Assembly: GCA_033782935.1 (NCBI GenBank)
Contig: JAWQEG010000506.1
Span: 558,001 to 622,000 of the forward strand
DNA: 64,000 bases
Reading direction: 5' to 3'
Origin: Petrolisthes cinctipes
Lineage: Eukaryota > Arthropoda > Malacostraca > Decapoda > Porcellanidae
Shown: piece after piece, positions 12,591 through 26,795 of the stretch
Layout of the letters: each line of letters starts with the position of its first letter
Numbering within the stretch: the stretch's first letter is position 1
The notes under the pieces: generated by a model
Databases searched by the model: none
Told to the model about the DNA's origin: nothing
What the model saw: only the letters and a program-made list of their open reading frames with translations
Program-made: the position numbers and the translations under genes

Positions 12591-12600
12591 TCCCAGAATG
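12591..12600 (+). repeat. 30-bp-deletion monomer class, CCCAGAATG form (first copy)
   Basis: The B half loses the 30 bp between GGGTCCCAG and AATGTTTTC, joining two AGAA words that flank the lost piece in normal monomers. Other junctions of this form lie near 16251, 19041, 25001, 49263, 54133, 58818 and 63501. A further substituted form (CCCAAAATG) lies near 52230, 56914 and 61602. The monomer downstream almost always reads AAACAAGCTAAAAAT and AATATTTTTGGTG, so deletion and neighbour travel as one haplotype. Confidence 0.9.
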
Positions 12601-13195
12601 TTTTCAAGATTCAGACCCAAAACAAGCTAAAAATAAATATTTTTGGTGCCATAAGTCAAAATGTGTATGCATCTTCAGTACCCGTTTGTATCTCAAATTC
12701 AGACTCAAAACACCCGAAAATTCGATATTTTTGGGTCCCAGAAACGATATGTACATGCCTACTCCGTTTTAGAGTATTTTTAAAATACAGGCCCAAAACA
12801 TGCTGAAAATCGATATTTTAGGTACCCAAAGTCAATATGTGTATGCAAATTCTGTACCAGTTTATATCCCAAATTCAGGCTCAAAACACCCTAAAATTAG
12901 ATATTTTTGGGTCCCAGAAGTGATCTGTACATGCCTACTCAGTGCTAGAATGTTTTCAAAATATAGGCCAAAAACATGATAAAAATCGATATTTTAGGTG
13001 CCCAAAGTCGATATGTGCATGCATCTTCTGTACCCGTTTATGTCTCAAATTCAGGCTCAAAACTCCCGAAAATTCGGTATTTTTGGGTCCCAGAAGCGAT
13101 CTGTACATGTCTACTCCGTGTTAGAGTATTTTCAAAATAAAGGCCCAAAACATGCTGAAGATCGATATTTTAGGTGCCAAAAGTCAATATGTGTA

Positions 13196-16100
13196 TGCAT
13201 CTTCTGTACCCGTTTGTATCTCAAATTCAGGCTCAAAACACCCGAAAATTCAATATTTTTGGGTCCCAGAAGCGATTTGTACAAGCCTACTCTGTGTTAG
13301 AGTATATTCATAATACAGGCCCAAAACATGCTAAAAATCGATATTTTAGGTGCTCAAATTCAATATGTGTAAGCATTTTCTGTACCCGTTTATATCTCAA
13401 ATTCAGACTCAAAACACCCGAAAATTCGATATATTTGGGTCCCTTAAGCGATCTGTACATGCATACTCCTTGCTAGAATATTTTCAAGATACAGACCCAA
13501 AACATGCTCAAAATCGATATTTTAGGTGTTTAAAGTCGATATGTGCATGTATTTTCTGTACCCGTTTATATCTCAAATTCAGGCTCAAAATACCTGAAAA
13601 TTCGATATTTTTGGGTCCCAGAAGTGATCTGTACATGCCTATTAGGTGCTAGAATATTTTCAAAATAAAGGCCTAAAACATGTTAAGAATCGATATTTTA
13701 GGTGCAAAAAGTCGATATGTTCATGTATCTTCTGTACCCATTTATATCTCGTATTCAGGCTTAAAACACTCGGAAATTCGATTTTTTGGGTCCCAGAAGC
13801 AATCTGTACATGCCTACTCCGTGTTTCAAAATACAGGCCCAAAACATGTTGAAAATCAATATTTTAGGTGCCCAAAGTCAAAATGTGTATGCATCTTCTG
13901 TACTCGTTTATATCTTAAATTCATGCTCAAAACACCCGAAAATTCGATATTTTTGGGTCCCAGAAGCGATCTGTACATGCCTACGCAGTGCTTTATTTTT
14001 TTCAAGATATAGGCATAAAACATGCTAATAATTAATATTTTTGGTGCCTAAAGTCGATATGTACATGCATTTTCTGTACCCGTTTAAATCTCAAATTCAG
14101 GCTCAAAACACCCGAAAATTCGATATTTTTGGGTCCCAGAAGCGATCTGTACATGTCTACTCCTTCCTAGAATGTTTTCAAGATAAAAACCCAAAACATG
14201 CTTAAAATCGATATTTTAGGTGCAAAAAGTCGATATGTGCATGCATCTTCAGTACCCGTTTATATCTCAAATTCAGGCTCAAAACACTCGAAAATTCGAT
14301 ATTTTTGGGTCCCTTAAGCGATCTATACATGCCTACTCCTTGCTAGAATGTTTTCGAGATACAGACCCAAAATATGCTCAAAATCGATATTTTAGGTGCA
14401 AAAAGTCGATATGTGCATGCATCTTCAGTACCCGTTTACATCTCAAACTCAGGCTCAAAACACCCGAAAATTCAATATTTTTGAGTCCCAGAAGTGATCT
14501 GTAGATGCCTACTCAGTGCTAGAATATTTTCATAATATAGGCTCAAAACATGCTAAAAATCGATATTTTAGGTGTCCGAATTCGATATGTGCATGTATCT
14601 TCTGTACCCGTTTATATCTCAAATTCAGGCTCAAAACACCTGAAAATTCGATATTTTTGGGTCCCAGAAGCGATCTGTACATGCCTACTCCGTGTTAGAG
14701 TATTTTCAAATACACGCCCAAAACATGCTAAAAATCGATATTTTAGGTGTTCAAATTCAATATGTGTATGCGTCTTCTGTACCCGTTTGTATCCCAAATT
14801 CAGGATCAAAACACCCGAAAATTTGTTTTTGGGGGGTCCCAGAAGCGATCTGTACAAGCCTACTTAGTGCTAGAAAATGTTCATAATATAGGCCCAAAAT
14901 ATGCAAAAAAACGATATTTTAGGTGTTCAAAGTCGATATGTGCATGCATCTTCGGTACCCGTTTATATCTCAAATTCATGCTCAAAACACCCGAAAATTC
15001 GATAATTTTGGGTCCCAGAAGCGATCTATACATGCCTACTCGGTGTTAGAGTATTTTTAAAATACAGGCCCAAAACATGCTGAAAATCGATATTTTAAGT
15101 GACCAAAGTCAATATGTGTATGCATTTTTTGTAACCTACCCGTTTATATCCCAAATTCAAGCTCAAAACACCCGAAAATTCTATATTTTTGGGTCCCAAA
15201 AGCGATCTGTACATGCCTACTCCTTGTTAAAGTATTTCCAAAATACAGGCCCAAAACATGCTGAAGATCGATATTTTAGGTGCCCAAAGTCAATATGTGT
15301 ATGCATCTTCTGTACCCGTTTATATCCCAAATTCAGGCTCAAAACACCCGAAAATTCGATTTTTGGGGGTCACAGAAGCGAACTGTACATGCATACTCAG
15401 TGCTAAAATATTTTCATAACATAGGCCCAAAACATGCTAAAAATCGATATTTTGGGACACCAAAGTCGATATGTGCATGCATCTTCTGTTCCCGTTTATG
15501 TCTTAATTTCAGGCTCAAAACACCCGAAAATTCGATATTCTGTGGGTTTCAGAAGCTATCTGTACATGCCTACTCCTTGCTAGAATGTTTTCAAGATACA
15601 GACCCAAAACATGCTCAAAATCGATATTTTAAGTTCAAAAAGTCGATATGTGAATGCATCTTCAGTACCCGTTTGGATCTCAAATTCAGGCTCAAAACAC
15701 CCGAAAATTCAATATTTTTGGGTCCCATAAGCGATTTGTACAAGCCTACTCCGTGTTAGAGAATTTTCAAAATACAGGCCCAAAACATGCTAAAAATCGA
15801 TATTTTATGTGCTCAAAATCAATATGTGTATGCATCTTCTGTTCCCGTTTATATCCCAAATTCTGGCTCAAAATACCTGAAAATTCGATATTTTTGGGTC
15901 CCAGAAGCAATCTGTACATGCCTACTAGGTGCTAGAATATTTTCAAGATATAGGCCTAAAACATGCTAAAAATCGATATTTTAGGTGCAAAAAGTCGATA
16001 TGTTCATGTATCTTCTGTACCCGTTTATATCTCAAATTCAGGCTCAAAACACCCGAAAATTCGATTTTTTGTGTCCCAGAAGCGATCTGTACATGCCAAC

Positions 16101-16854
16101 TCCATGTTAGAGTATTTTCAAAATAAATCCCCAAAACATGCTTAAAATCGATATTTTGGGTGCCCAAAGTTGATATGTGCATGCATCTTCTGTACCCGTT
16201 TATATCTCAAATTCAGGCTCAAAACCCCCGAAAATTCAATATTTTTGTGTCCCAGAATGTTTTCAAGATTCAGACCCAAAACAAGCTAAAAATAAATATT
16301 TTTGGTGCCATAAGTCAAAATGTGTATGCATCTTCAGTACCCGTTTGTATCTCAAATTCAGACTCAAAGCACCCGAAAATTCGATATTTTTGGGTCCCAG
16401 AAACGATATGTACATGCCTACTCCGTTTTAGAGTATTTTTAAAATACAGGCCCAAAACATGCTGAAAATCGATATTTTAGGTGCCCAAAGTCAATATGTG
16501 TATGCAAATTCTGTACCAGTTTATATCCCAAATTCAGGCTCAAAACACCCTAAAATTAGATATTTTTGGGTCCCAGAAGTGATCTGTACATGCCTACTCA
16601 GTGCTAGAATGTTTTCAAAATATAGGCCAAAAACATGCTAAAAATCGATATTTTAGGTGCCCAAAGTCGATATGTGCATGCATCTTCTGTACCCGTTTAT
16701 GTCTCAAATTCAGGCTCAAAACTCCCGAAAATTCGGTATTTTTGGGTCCCAGAAGCGATCTGTACATGTCTACTCCGTGTTAGAGTATTTTCAAAATAAA
16801 GGCCCAAAACATGCTGAAGATCGATATTTTAGGTGCCAAAAGTCAATATGTGTA
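13196..16854 (+). repeat. 21-mer HOR, copy 2 (3659 bp)
   Basis: This is the near-identical tandem partner of the block at 9540. The 9-bp-deletion monomer lies near 13819, the five-base insertion near 15133 and the 30-bp-deletion junction at 16251-16260. Its last two monomers also open the 17-mer domain that follows. Blocks at 14.5-16.5 kb reappear at 17.3-19.2 kb, so the 17-mer appears to be a shortened derivative of this unit. Confidence 0.9.
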
Positions 16855-19604
16855 TGCATCTTCTGTACCCGTTTATATCCCAAATTCATGCTCAAAACAC
16901 CCGAAAATTCGATTTTTGGGGTTGCAAGAAGCCATCTGTACATGCCTACTCAGTGCTAGAATATTTTCATAATATAGGCCCAAAACATGCTAAAAATCGA
17001 TATTTTGGGTGCCCAAAGTCGATATGTGCATGCATTTTCTGTACCCGTTTATATCTCAAATTCAGGCTCAAAACAACCGAAAATTCGATATTTTTTGGTC
17101 CCTTAAGCGATCTGTACATGCCTACTCCTTGCTAGAATGTTTTTAAGATACAGACCCAAAACATGCTCAAAATTGATATTTTAGGTGCAAAAAGTCGATA
17201 TGGGCATGCATCTTCAGTCCCCGTTTACATCTCAAACTCAGGCTCAAAACACCCGAAAATTCAATATTTTTGGGTCCCAGAAGTGATCTGTAGATGCCTA
17301 TTCAGTGCTAGAATGTTTTCAAAATATAGGTCCAAAACATGCTAAAAATCGATATTTTAGGTGTCCGAATTCGATATGTGCATGTATCTTCTGTACCCGT
17401 TTATATCTCAAATTCAGGCTCAAAACACCTGAAAATTCGATATTTTTGGGTCCCAGAAGCGATCTGTACATGCCTACTCCGTGTTAGAGTATTTTCAAAT
17501 ACACGCCCAAAACATGCTAAAAATCGATATTTTAGGTGCCCAAAGTCAATATGTGTATGCATCTTCTGTACCCGTTTATATCCCAAATTCAGGCTCAAAA
17601 CACCCGAAAATTCGATTTTTGGGGGTCACAGAAGCGAACTGTACATGCATACTCAGTGCTAAAATATTTTCATAACATAGGCCCAAAACATGCAAAAAAA
17701 CGATATTTTAGGTGTTCAAAGTCGATATGTGCATGCATCTTCGGTACCCGTTTATATCTCAAATTCATGCTCAAAACACCCTAAAATTCGTTAATTTTGG
17801 GTCCCAGAAGCGATCTATACATGCCTACTCGGTGTTAGAGTATTTTTAAAATACAGGCGCAAAACATGATGAAAATCGATATTTTAAGTGACCAAAGTCA
17901 ATATGTGTATGCATCTTCTGTAACCTACCCGTTTATATCCCAAATTCAAGCTCAAAACACCCGAAAATTCTATATTTTTGGGTCCCAAAAGCGATCTGTA
18001 CATGCCTACTCCTTGTTAAAGTATTTCCAAAATACAGGCCCAAAACATGCTGAAGATCGATATTTTAGGTGCCCAAAGTCAATATGTGTATGCATCTTCT
18101 GTACCCGTTTATAACCCAAATTCAGGCTCAAAACACCCGAAAATTCGATTTTTGGGGGTCACAGAAGCGAACTGTACATGCATACTCAGTGCTAAAATAT
18201 TTTCATAACATAGGCACAAAACATGCTAAAAATCGATATTTTGGGAGACCAAAGTCGATATGTGCATGCATCTTCTGTTCCCGTTTATGTCTCAATTTCT
18301 GGCTCAAAACACCCGAAAATTCGATATTTTGGGGGTTTCAGAAGCGATCTGTACATGCCTACTCCTTGCTAGAATGTTTTCAAGATACAGACCCAAAACA
18401 TGCTCAAAATCGATATTTTAGGTTCAAAAAGTCGATATGTGCATGCATCTTCAGTACCCGTTTACATCTCAAACTCAGGCTCAAAACACCCGAAAATTCA
18501 ATATTTTTGGGTCCCATAAGCGATTTGTACAAGCCTACTCCGTGTTAGAGTATATTCAAAATACAGGCCCAAAACATGCTAAAAATAGATATTTTATGTG
18601 CTCAAAATCAATATGTGTATGCATCTTCTGTTCCCGTTTATATCCCAAATTCTGGATCAAAATACCCGAAAATTCGATATTTTTGGGTCCCAGAAGCAAT
18701 CTGTACATGCCTACTAGGTGCTAGAATATTTTCAAGATATAGGCCTAAAACATGCTAAAAATCGATATTTTAGGTGCAAAAAGTCGATATGTTCATGTAT
18801 CTTCTGTACCCGTTTATATCTCAAATTCAGGCTCAAAACACCCGAAAATTCGATTTTTTGTGTCCCAGAAGCGATCTGTACATGCCAACTCCATGTTAGA
18901 GTATTTTCAAAATAAAGGCCCAAAACATGCTTAAAATCGATATTTTGGGTGCCCAAAGTTGATATGTGCATGCATCTTCTGTACCCGTTTATATCTCAAA
19001 TTCAGGCTCAAAACCCCCGAAAATTCAATATTTTTGGGTCCCAGAATGTTTTCAAGATTCAGACCCAAAACAAGCTAAAAATAAATATTTTTGGTGCCAA
19101 AAGTCAAAATGTGTATGCATCTTCTGTACCCTTTTATATCTCAAATTCAGACTCAAAACACCCGAAAATTCGATATTTTTGGGTCCCAGTAGCGATTTGT
19201 ACATGCCTACTCGGTGTTAGAGTATTTTTAAATTACAGACCCAAAACATGCTGAAAATCAATATTTTAAGTGCCCAAAGTCAATATGTGCATTCATCTTC
19301 AGTACCCGTTTGTATCTCAAATTCAGGCTCAAAACACCCGAAAATTCAATATTTTTGGGTCCCAGAAACGATATGTACATGCCTACTCCGTTTTAGAGTA
19401 TTTTTAAAATACAGGCCCAAAACATGCTGAAAATCGATATTTTAGGTGCGTAAAGTCAATATGTGTATGCAAATTCTGTACCAGTTTATATCCCAAATTT
19501 TGGCTCAAAACACCCTAAAATTAGATATTTTGGGGTCCCAGAAGTGATCTGTACATGCCTACTCAGTGCTAGAATGTTTTCAAAATATAGGCCAAAAACA
19601 TGCT
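16640..19604 (+). repeat. 17-mer HOR, copy 1 (2965 bp)
   Basis: Seventeen monomers minus the 30-bp-deletion monomer (junction near 19041) and minor indels. Variant order matches copy 3 almost base for base at an offset of 5960-5962 bp, which identifies copies 1 and 3 as the undisturbed form. Much of the unit from 17.3 kb on matches the 21-mer of the previous domain at an offset near 2789 bp. It overlaps the nominal end of the 21-mer by about 215 bp because HOR phase is arbitrary. Confidence 0.88.
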
Positions 19605-22600
19605 AAAAATCGATATTTTAGGTGCCCAAAGTCGATATGTGCATGCATCTTCTGTACCCGTTTATGTCTCAAATTCAGGCTCAAAACTCCCGAAAATTCG
19701 GTATTTTTGGGTCCCAGAAGCGATCTGTACATGTCTACTCCGTGTTAGAGTATTTTCAAAATAAAGGCCCAAAACATGCTGAAGATCGATATTTTAGGTG
19801 CCCAAAGTCAATATGTGTATGCATCTTCTTTACCCGTTTATATCCCAAATTCATGCTCAAAACACCCGAAAATTCGATTTTTGGGGTTGCAAGAAGCCAT
19901 CTGTACATGCCTACTCAGTGCTAGAATATTTTCATATTATAGGCCCAAAACATGCTAAAAATCGATATTTTGGGTGCCCAAAGTCGATATGTGCATGCAT
20001 TTTCTGTACCCGTTTATATCTCAAATTCAGGCTCAAAACAACCGAAAATTCGATATTTTTTGGTCCCTTAAGCGATCTGTACATGCCTACTCAGTGCTAG
20101 AATGTTTTTAAGATACAGACCCAAAACATGCTCAAAATTGATATTTTAGGTGCAAAAAGTCGATATGGGCATGCATCTTCAGTCCCCGTTTACATCTCAA
20201 ACTCAGGCTCAAAACACCCGAAAGTTCAATATTTTTGGGTCCCAGAAGTGATCTGTAGATGCCTATTCAGTGCTAGAATGTTTTCAAAATATAGGTCCAA
20301 AACATGCTAAAAATCGATATTTTAGGTGTCCGAATTCGATATGTGCATGTATCTTCTGTACCCGTTTATATCTCAAATTCATGCTCAAAACACCCTAAAA
20401 TTCGATAAGTTTGGTTCCCGGAACGATCTATACATGCCTACTCGGTGTTAGAGTATTTTTAAAATACAGGCCCAAAACATGCTGAAAATCGATATTTTAA
20501 GTGACCAAAGTCAATATGTGTATGCATCTTTTGTAACCTACCCGTTTATATCCCCAAATTCAAGCTCAAAACACCCGAAAATTCTATATTTTTGGGTCCC
20601 AAAAGCGATCTGTACATGCCTACTCCTTGTTAAAGTATTTCCAAAATACAGGCCCAAAACATGCTGAAGATCGATATTTTAGGTGCCCAAAGTCAATATG
20701 TGTATGCATCTTCTGTACCCGTTTATATCCCAAATTCAGGCTCAAAACACCCGAAAATTCGATTTTTGGGGGTCACAGAAGCGAACTGTACATGCATACT
20801 CAGTGCTAAAATATTTTCATAACATAGGCCCAAAACATGCTAAAAATCGATATTTTGGGAGACCAAAGTCGATATGTGCATGCATCTTCTGTTCCCGTTT
20901 ATGTCTCAATTTCAGGCTCAAAAAAACCGAAAATTCGATATTTTGGGGGTTTCAGAAGCGATCTGTACATGCCTACTCCTTGCTAGAATGTTTTCAAGAT
21001 ACAGACCCAAAACATGCTCAAAATCGATATTTTAGGTTCAAAAAGTCGATATGTGCATGCATCTTCAGTACCCGTTTACATCTCAAACTCAGGCTCAAAA
21101 CACCCGAAAATTCAATATTTTTGGGTCCCATAATCGATTTGTACAAGCCTACTCCGTGTTAGAGTATATTCAAAATACAGGCCCAAAACATGCTAAAAAT
21201 CGATATTTTATGTGCTCAAAATCAATATGTGTATGCATCTTCTGTTCCCGTTTATATCCTAAATTCTGGCTCAAAATACCCGAAAATTCGATATTTTTGG
21301 GTCCCAGAAGCAATCTGTACATGCCTACTAGGTGCTAGAATATTTTCAAGATATAGGCCTAAAACATGCTAAAAATCGATATTTTAGGTGCAAAAAGTCG
21401 ATATGTTCATGTATCTTCTGTACCCGTTTATATCTCAAATTCAGGCTCAAAACACCCGAAAATTCGATTTTTTGTGTCCCAGAAGCGATCTGTACATGCC
21501 AACTCCATGTTTGAGTATTTTCAAAATAAAGGCCCAAAACATGCTTAAAATCGATATTTTGGGTGCCCAAATTCGATATGTGCATGTATCTTCTGTACCC
21601 GTTTATATCTCAAATTCAGGCTCAAAACACCTGAAAATTCGATATTTTTGGGTCCCAGAAGCGATCTGTACATGCCTACTCCGTGTTAGAGTATTTTCAA
21701 ATACACGCCCAAAACATGCTAAAAATCGATATTTTAGTTGTTCAAATTCAATATGTGTATGCGTCTTCTGTACCCGTTTGTATCCCAAATTCAGGATCAA
21801 AACACCCGAAAATTTGTTTTTGGGGGGTCCCAGAAGCGATCTGTACAAGCCTACTTAGTGCTAGAAAATGTTCATAATATAGGCCCAAAACATGCAAAAA
21901 AACGATATTTTAGGTGTTCAAAGTCGATATGTGCATGCATCTTCGGTACCCGTTTATATCTCAAATTCATGCTCAAAACACCCTAAAATTCGATAATTTT
22001 GGGTCCCAGAAGCGATCTATACATGCCTACTCGGTGTTAGAGTATTTTTTAAATACAGGCCCAAAACAAGCTAAAAATAAATATTTTTGGTGCCAAAAGT
22101 CAAAATGTGTATGCATCTTCTGTACCCTTTTATATCTCAAATTCAGACTCAAAACACCCGAAAATTCGATATTTTTGGGTCCCAGTAGCGATTTGTACAT
22201 GCCTACTCGGTGTTAGAGTATTTTTAAATTACAGACCCAAAACATGCTGAAAATCAATATTTTAAGTGCCCAAAGTCAATATATGCATTCATCTTCAGTA
22301 CCCGTTTGTATCTCAAATTCAGGCTCAAAACACCCGAAAATTCAATATTTTTGGGTCCCAGAAACGATATGTACATGCCTACTCCGTTTTAGAGTATTTT
22401 TAAAATACAAGCCCAAAACATGCTGAAAATCGATATTTTAGGTGCCCAAAGTCAATATGTGTATGCAAATTCTGTACCAGTTTATATCCCAAATTCAGGC
22501 TCAAAACACCCGAAAATTAGATATTTTTGGGTCCCAGAAGTGATCTGTACATGCCTACTCAGTGCTAGAATGTTTTTAAAATATAGGCCAAAAACATGCT
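19605..22600 (+). repeat. 17-mer HOR, copy 2, internally reshuffled (2996 bp)
   Basis: It starts collinear with copy 1 (offset 2965). Near 20375-20385 the offset drops to 2614, a loss of 351 bp, about two monomers. Near 21550 it jumps into a segment of about 505 bp that otherwise occurs 1760 bp further on, near 23315-23820. It returns near 22060 to the normal order at offset 2996. The 30-bp-deletion monomer is absent, so the net gain of 31 bp fits a loss of two monomers and a gain of two monomers plus 30 bp. Confidence 0.82.
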
Positions 22601-25564
22601 AAAAATCGATATTTTAGGTGCCCAAAGTCGATATGTGCATGCATCTTCTGTACCCGTTTATGTCTCAAATTCAGGCTCAAAACTCCCGAAAATTCAATAT
22701 TTTTGGGTCCCAGAAGCGATCTGTACATGTCTACTCCGTGTTAGAGTATTTTCAAAATAAAGGCCCAAAACATGCTGAAGATCGATATTTTAGGTGCCCA
22801 AAGTTAATATGTGTATGCATCTTCTTTACCCGTTTATATCCCAAATTCATGCTCAAAACACCCGAAAATTCGATTTTTGGGGTTGCAAGAAGCCATCTGT
22901 ACATGCCTACTCAGTGATAGAATATTTTCATAATATAGGCCCAAAACATGCTAAAAATCGATATTTTGGGTGCCCAAAGTCGATATGTGCATGCATTTTC
23001 TGTACCCGTTTATATCTCAAATTCAGGCTCAAAACAACCGAAAATTCGATATTTTTTTGGTCCCTTAAGCGATCTGTACATGCCTACTCCTTGCTAGAAT
23101 GTTTTTAAGATACAGACCCAAAACATGCTCAAAATTGATATTTTAGGTGCAAAAAGTCGATATGGGCATGCATCTTCAGTCCCCGTTTACATCTCAAACT
23201 CAGGCTCAAAACACCCGAAAATTCAATATTTTTGGGTCCCAGAAGTGATCTGTAGATGCCTATTCAGTGCTAGAATGTTTTCAAATTATAGGTCCAAAAC
23301 ATGCTAAAAATCGATATTTTAGGTGTACGAATTCGATATGTGCATGTATCTTCTGTACCCGTTTATATCTCAAATTCAGGCTCAAAACACCTGAAAATTC
23401 GATATTTTTGGGTCCCAGAAGCGATCTGTACATGCCTACTCCGTGTTAGAGTATTTTCAAATACACGCCCAAAACATGCTAAAAATCGATATTTTAGGTG
23501 TTCAAATTCAATATGTGTATGCGTCTTCTGTACCCGTTTGTATCCCAAATTCAGGATCAAAACACCCGAAAATTTGTTTTTGGGGGGTCCCAGAAGCGAT
23601 CTGTACAAGCCTACTTAGTGCTAGAAAATGTTCATAATATAGGCCCAAAACATGCAAAAAAACGATATTTTAGGTGTTCAAAGTCGATATGTGCATGCAT
23701 CTTCGGTACCCGTTTATATCTCAAATTCATGCTCAAAACACCCTAAAATTCGATAATTTTGGGTCCCAGAAGCGATCTATACATGCCTACTCGGTGTTAG
23801 AGTATTTTTAAAATACAGGCCAAAAACATGCTGAAAATTGATATTTTAAGTGACCAAAGTCAATATGTGTATGCATCTTTTGTAACCTACCCGTTTATAT
23901 CCCAAATTCAAGCTCAAAACACCCGAAAATTCTATATTTTTGGGTCCCAAAAGCGATCTGTACATGCCTACTTCTTGTTAAAGTATTTCCAAAATACAGG
24001 CCCAAAACATGCTGAAGATCGATATTTTAGGTGCCCAAAGTCAATATGTGTATCCATCTTCTGTACCCGTTTATATCCCAAATTCAGGCTCAAAACACCC
24101 GAAAATTCGATTTTTGGGGGTCACAGAAGCGAACTGTACATGCATACTCAGTGCTAAAATATTTTCATAACATAGGCCCAAAACATGCTAAAAATCGATA
24201 TTTTGGGAGACCAAAGTCGATATGTGCATGCATCTTCTGTTCCCGTTTATGTCTCAATTTCAGGCTCAAAACACCCGAAAATTCGATATTTTGGGGGTTT
24301 CAGAAGCGATCTGTACATGCCTACTCCTTGCTAGAATGTTTTCAAGATACAGACCCAAAACATGCTCAAAATCGATATTTTAGGTTCAAAAAGTCGATAT
24401 GTGCATGCATCTTCAGTACCCGTTTACATCTCAAACAGGCTCAAAACACCCGAAAATTCAATATTTTTGGGTCCCATAAGCGATTTGTACAAGCCTACTA
24501 CGTGTTAGAGTATATTCAAAATACAGGCCCAAAACATGCTACAAATCGATATTTTATGTGCTCAAAATCAATATGTGTATGCATCTTCTGTTCCCGTTTA
24601 TATCCAAAATTCTGGCTCAAAATACCCGAAAATTCGATATTTTTGGGTCCCAGAAGCAATCTGTACATGCCTACTAGGTGCTAGAATATTTTCAAGATAT
24701 AGGCCTAAAACATGCTAAAAATCGATATTTTAGGTGCAAAAAGTCGATATGTTCATGTATCTTCTGTACCCGTTTATATCTCATATTCAGGCTCAAAACA
24801 CCCGAAAATTCGATTTTTTGTGTCCCAGAAGCGATCTGTACATGCCAACTCCATGTTAGAGTATTTTCAAAATAAAGGCCCAAAACATGCTTAAAATCGA
24901 TATTTTGGGTGCCCAAATTTGATATGTGCATGCATCTTCTGTACCCGTTTATATCTCAAATTCAGGCTCAAAACCCCCGAAAATTCAATATTTTTGGGTC
25001 CCAGAATGTTTTCAAGATTCAGACCCAAAACAAGCTAAAAATAAATATTTTTGGTGCCAAAAGTCAAAATGTGTATGCATCTTCTGTACCCTTTTATATC
25101 TCAAATTCAGACTCAAAACACCCGAAAATTCGATATTTTTGGGTCCCAGTAGCGATTTGTACATGCCTACTCGGTGTTAGAGTATTTTTAAATTACAGAC
25201 CCAAAACATGCTGAAAATCAATATTTTAAGTGCCCAAAGTCAATATATGCATTCATCTTCAGTACCCGTTTGTATCTCAAATTCAGGCTCAAAACACCCG
25301 AAAATTCAATATTTTTGGGTCCCAGAAACGATATGTACATGCCTACTCCGTTTTAGAGTATTTTTAAAATACAGGCCCAAAACATGCTGAAAATCGATAT
25401 TTTAGGTGCCCAAAGTCAATATGTGTATGCAAATTCTGTACCAGTTTATATCCCAAATTCAGGCTCAAAACACCCTAAAATTAGTTATTTTTGGGTCCCA
25501 GAAGAGATCTGTACATGCCTACTCAGTGCTAGAATGTTTTCAAAATATAGGCCAAAAACATGCT
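22601..25564 (+). repeat. 17-mer HOR, copy 3 (2964 bp)
   Basis: Collinear with copy 1. The 30-bp-deletion junction lies at 25001. Small private changes include CTCAAACAGGCTC near 24430, where the CTCAAACTCAGGCTC of related copies has lost 3 bp. Confidence 0.88.
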
Positions 25565-26795
25565 AAAAATCGATATTTTAGGTGCCCAAAGTCGATATGT
25601 GCATGCATCTTCTGTACCCGTTTATGTCTCAAATTCAGGCTCAAAACTCCCGAAAATTCGGTATTTTTGGGTCCCAGAAGCGATCTGTACATGTCTACTC
25701 CGTGTTTGAGTATTTTCAAAATACAGGACCAAAACATGCTGAAGATCGATATTTTAGGTGCCCAAAGTCAATATGTGTATGCATCTTCTGTACCCGTTTA
25801 TATCCCAAATTCATGCTCAAAACACCCGAAAATTCGATTTTTAGGGTTGCAAGAAGCCATCTGTACATGCCTACTCAGTGCTAGAATATTTTCATAATAT
25901 AGGCCCAAAACATGCTAAAAATCGATATTTTTGGTGCCCAAAGTCGATATGTGCATGCATCTTCTGTACCCATTTATATCTCAAATTCAGGCTCAAAACA
26001 ACCGAAAATTCGATATTTTTGGTCCCTTAAGCGATCTGTACATGCCTACTCCTTGCTAGAATGTTTTTAAGATACAGACCCAAAACATGCTCAAAATTGA
26101 TATTTTAGGTGCAAAAAGTCGATATGTGCATGCATCTTCAGTACCCGTTTACATCTCAAACTCAGGCTCAAAACACCCGAAAATTCAATATTTTTGGGCC
26201 CCAGAAGTGATCTGTAGATGCCTACTCAGTGCTAGAATGTTTTCAAAATATAGGCCAAAAACATGCTAAAAATCGATATTTTAGGTGTCCAAAGTCGATA
26301 TGTGCTTGTATCTTCTGTACCCGTTTATATGTCAAATTCAGGCTCAAAACACCTGAAAATTCGATATTTTTGGGTCCCAGAAGCGATCTGTACATGCCTA
26401 CGCCGTGTTAGAGTATTTTCAAAATACACGCCCAAAACATGCTAAAAATCGATATTTTAGGTGCTCAAATTCAATATGTGTATGCATCTTCTGTACCCGT
26501 TTATATCCCAAATTCTGGCTCAAAATACCCGAAAATTCGATATTTTTGGGTCCCAGAAGCGATCTGTACATGCCTACTAGGTGCTAGAATATTTTCAAAA
26601 TATAGGCCTAAAACATGCTAAAAATAGATATTTTAGGTGTCCAAAGTCGATATGTGCATGCATCTTCTGTACCCGTTTATATCTCAAATTCAGGTTAAAA
26701 GCACCCGAAAATCCGATATTTTTGGGTCCCAGAAGCGGTCTGTACATGCCTACTCCATGTTAGAATATTTTCAAAAAACATGCCCAAAGCATGCT
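25565..26795 (+). repeat. Partial fourth 17-mer copy merging into the 11-mer domain
   Basis: The first several hundred bases follow the opening of the 17-mer, including the GGTTGCAAGAAGCC variant near 25846. From about 26260 the variants instead match 31998-32530 and 35842-36374 (offset 5735 from this copy), for example GTGCTTGTATCTTC and CTACGCCGTGTTAG. This is therefore the seam between two HOR families and carries the tail of the P-type 11-mer described below. Confidence 0.75.

Larger units (their letters stand above)
9540..13195 (+). repeat. 21-mer HOR, copy 1 (3656 bp)
   Basis: The block recurs at an offset of 3656 bp on the left and 3659 bp on the right. The 3-bp drift is explained by two small deletions in this copy, near 11103 (CATATG for CAATATG) and 11636 (AATGTG for AATATGTG). 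The length fits 21 monomers minus one 30-bp deletion (near 12595) and one 9-bp deletion (near 10165), plus one 5-bp insertion (near 11475) and other small indels. It also includes a run of six G (near 11173) in a degenerate B half. Confidence 0.9.
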
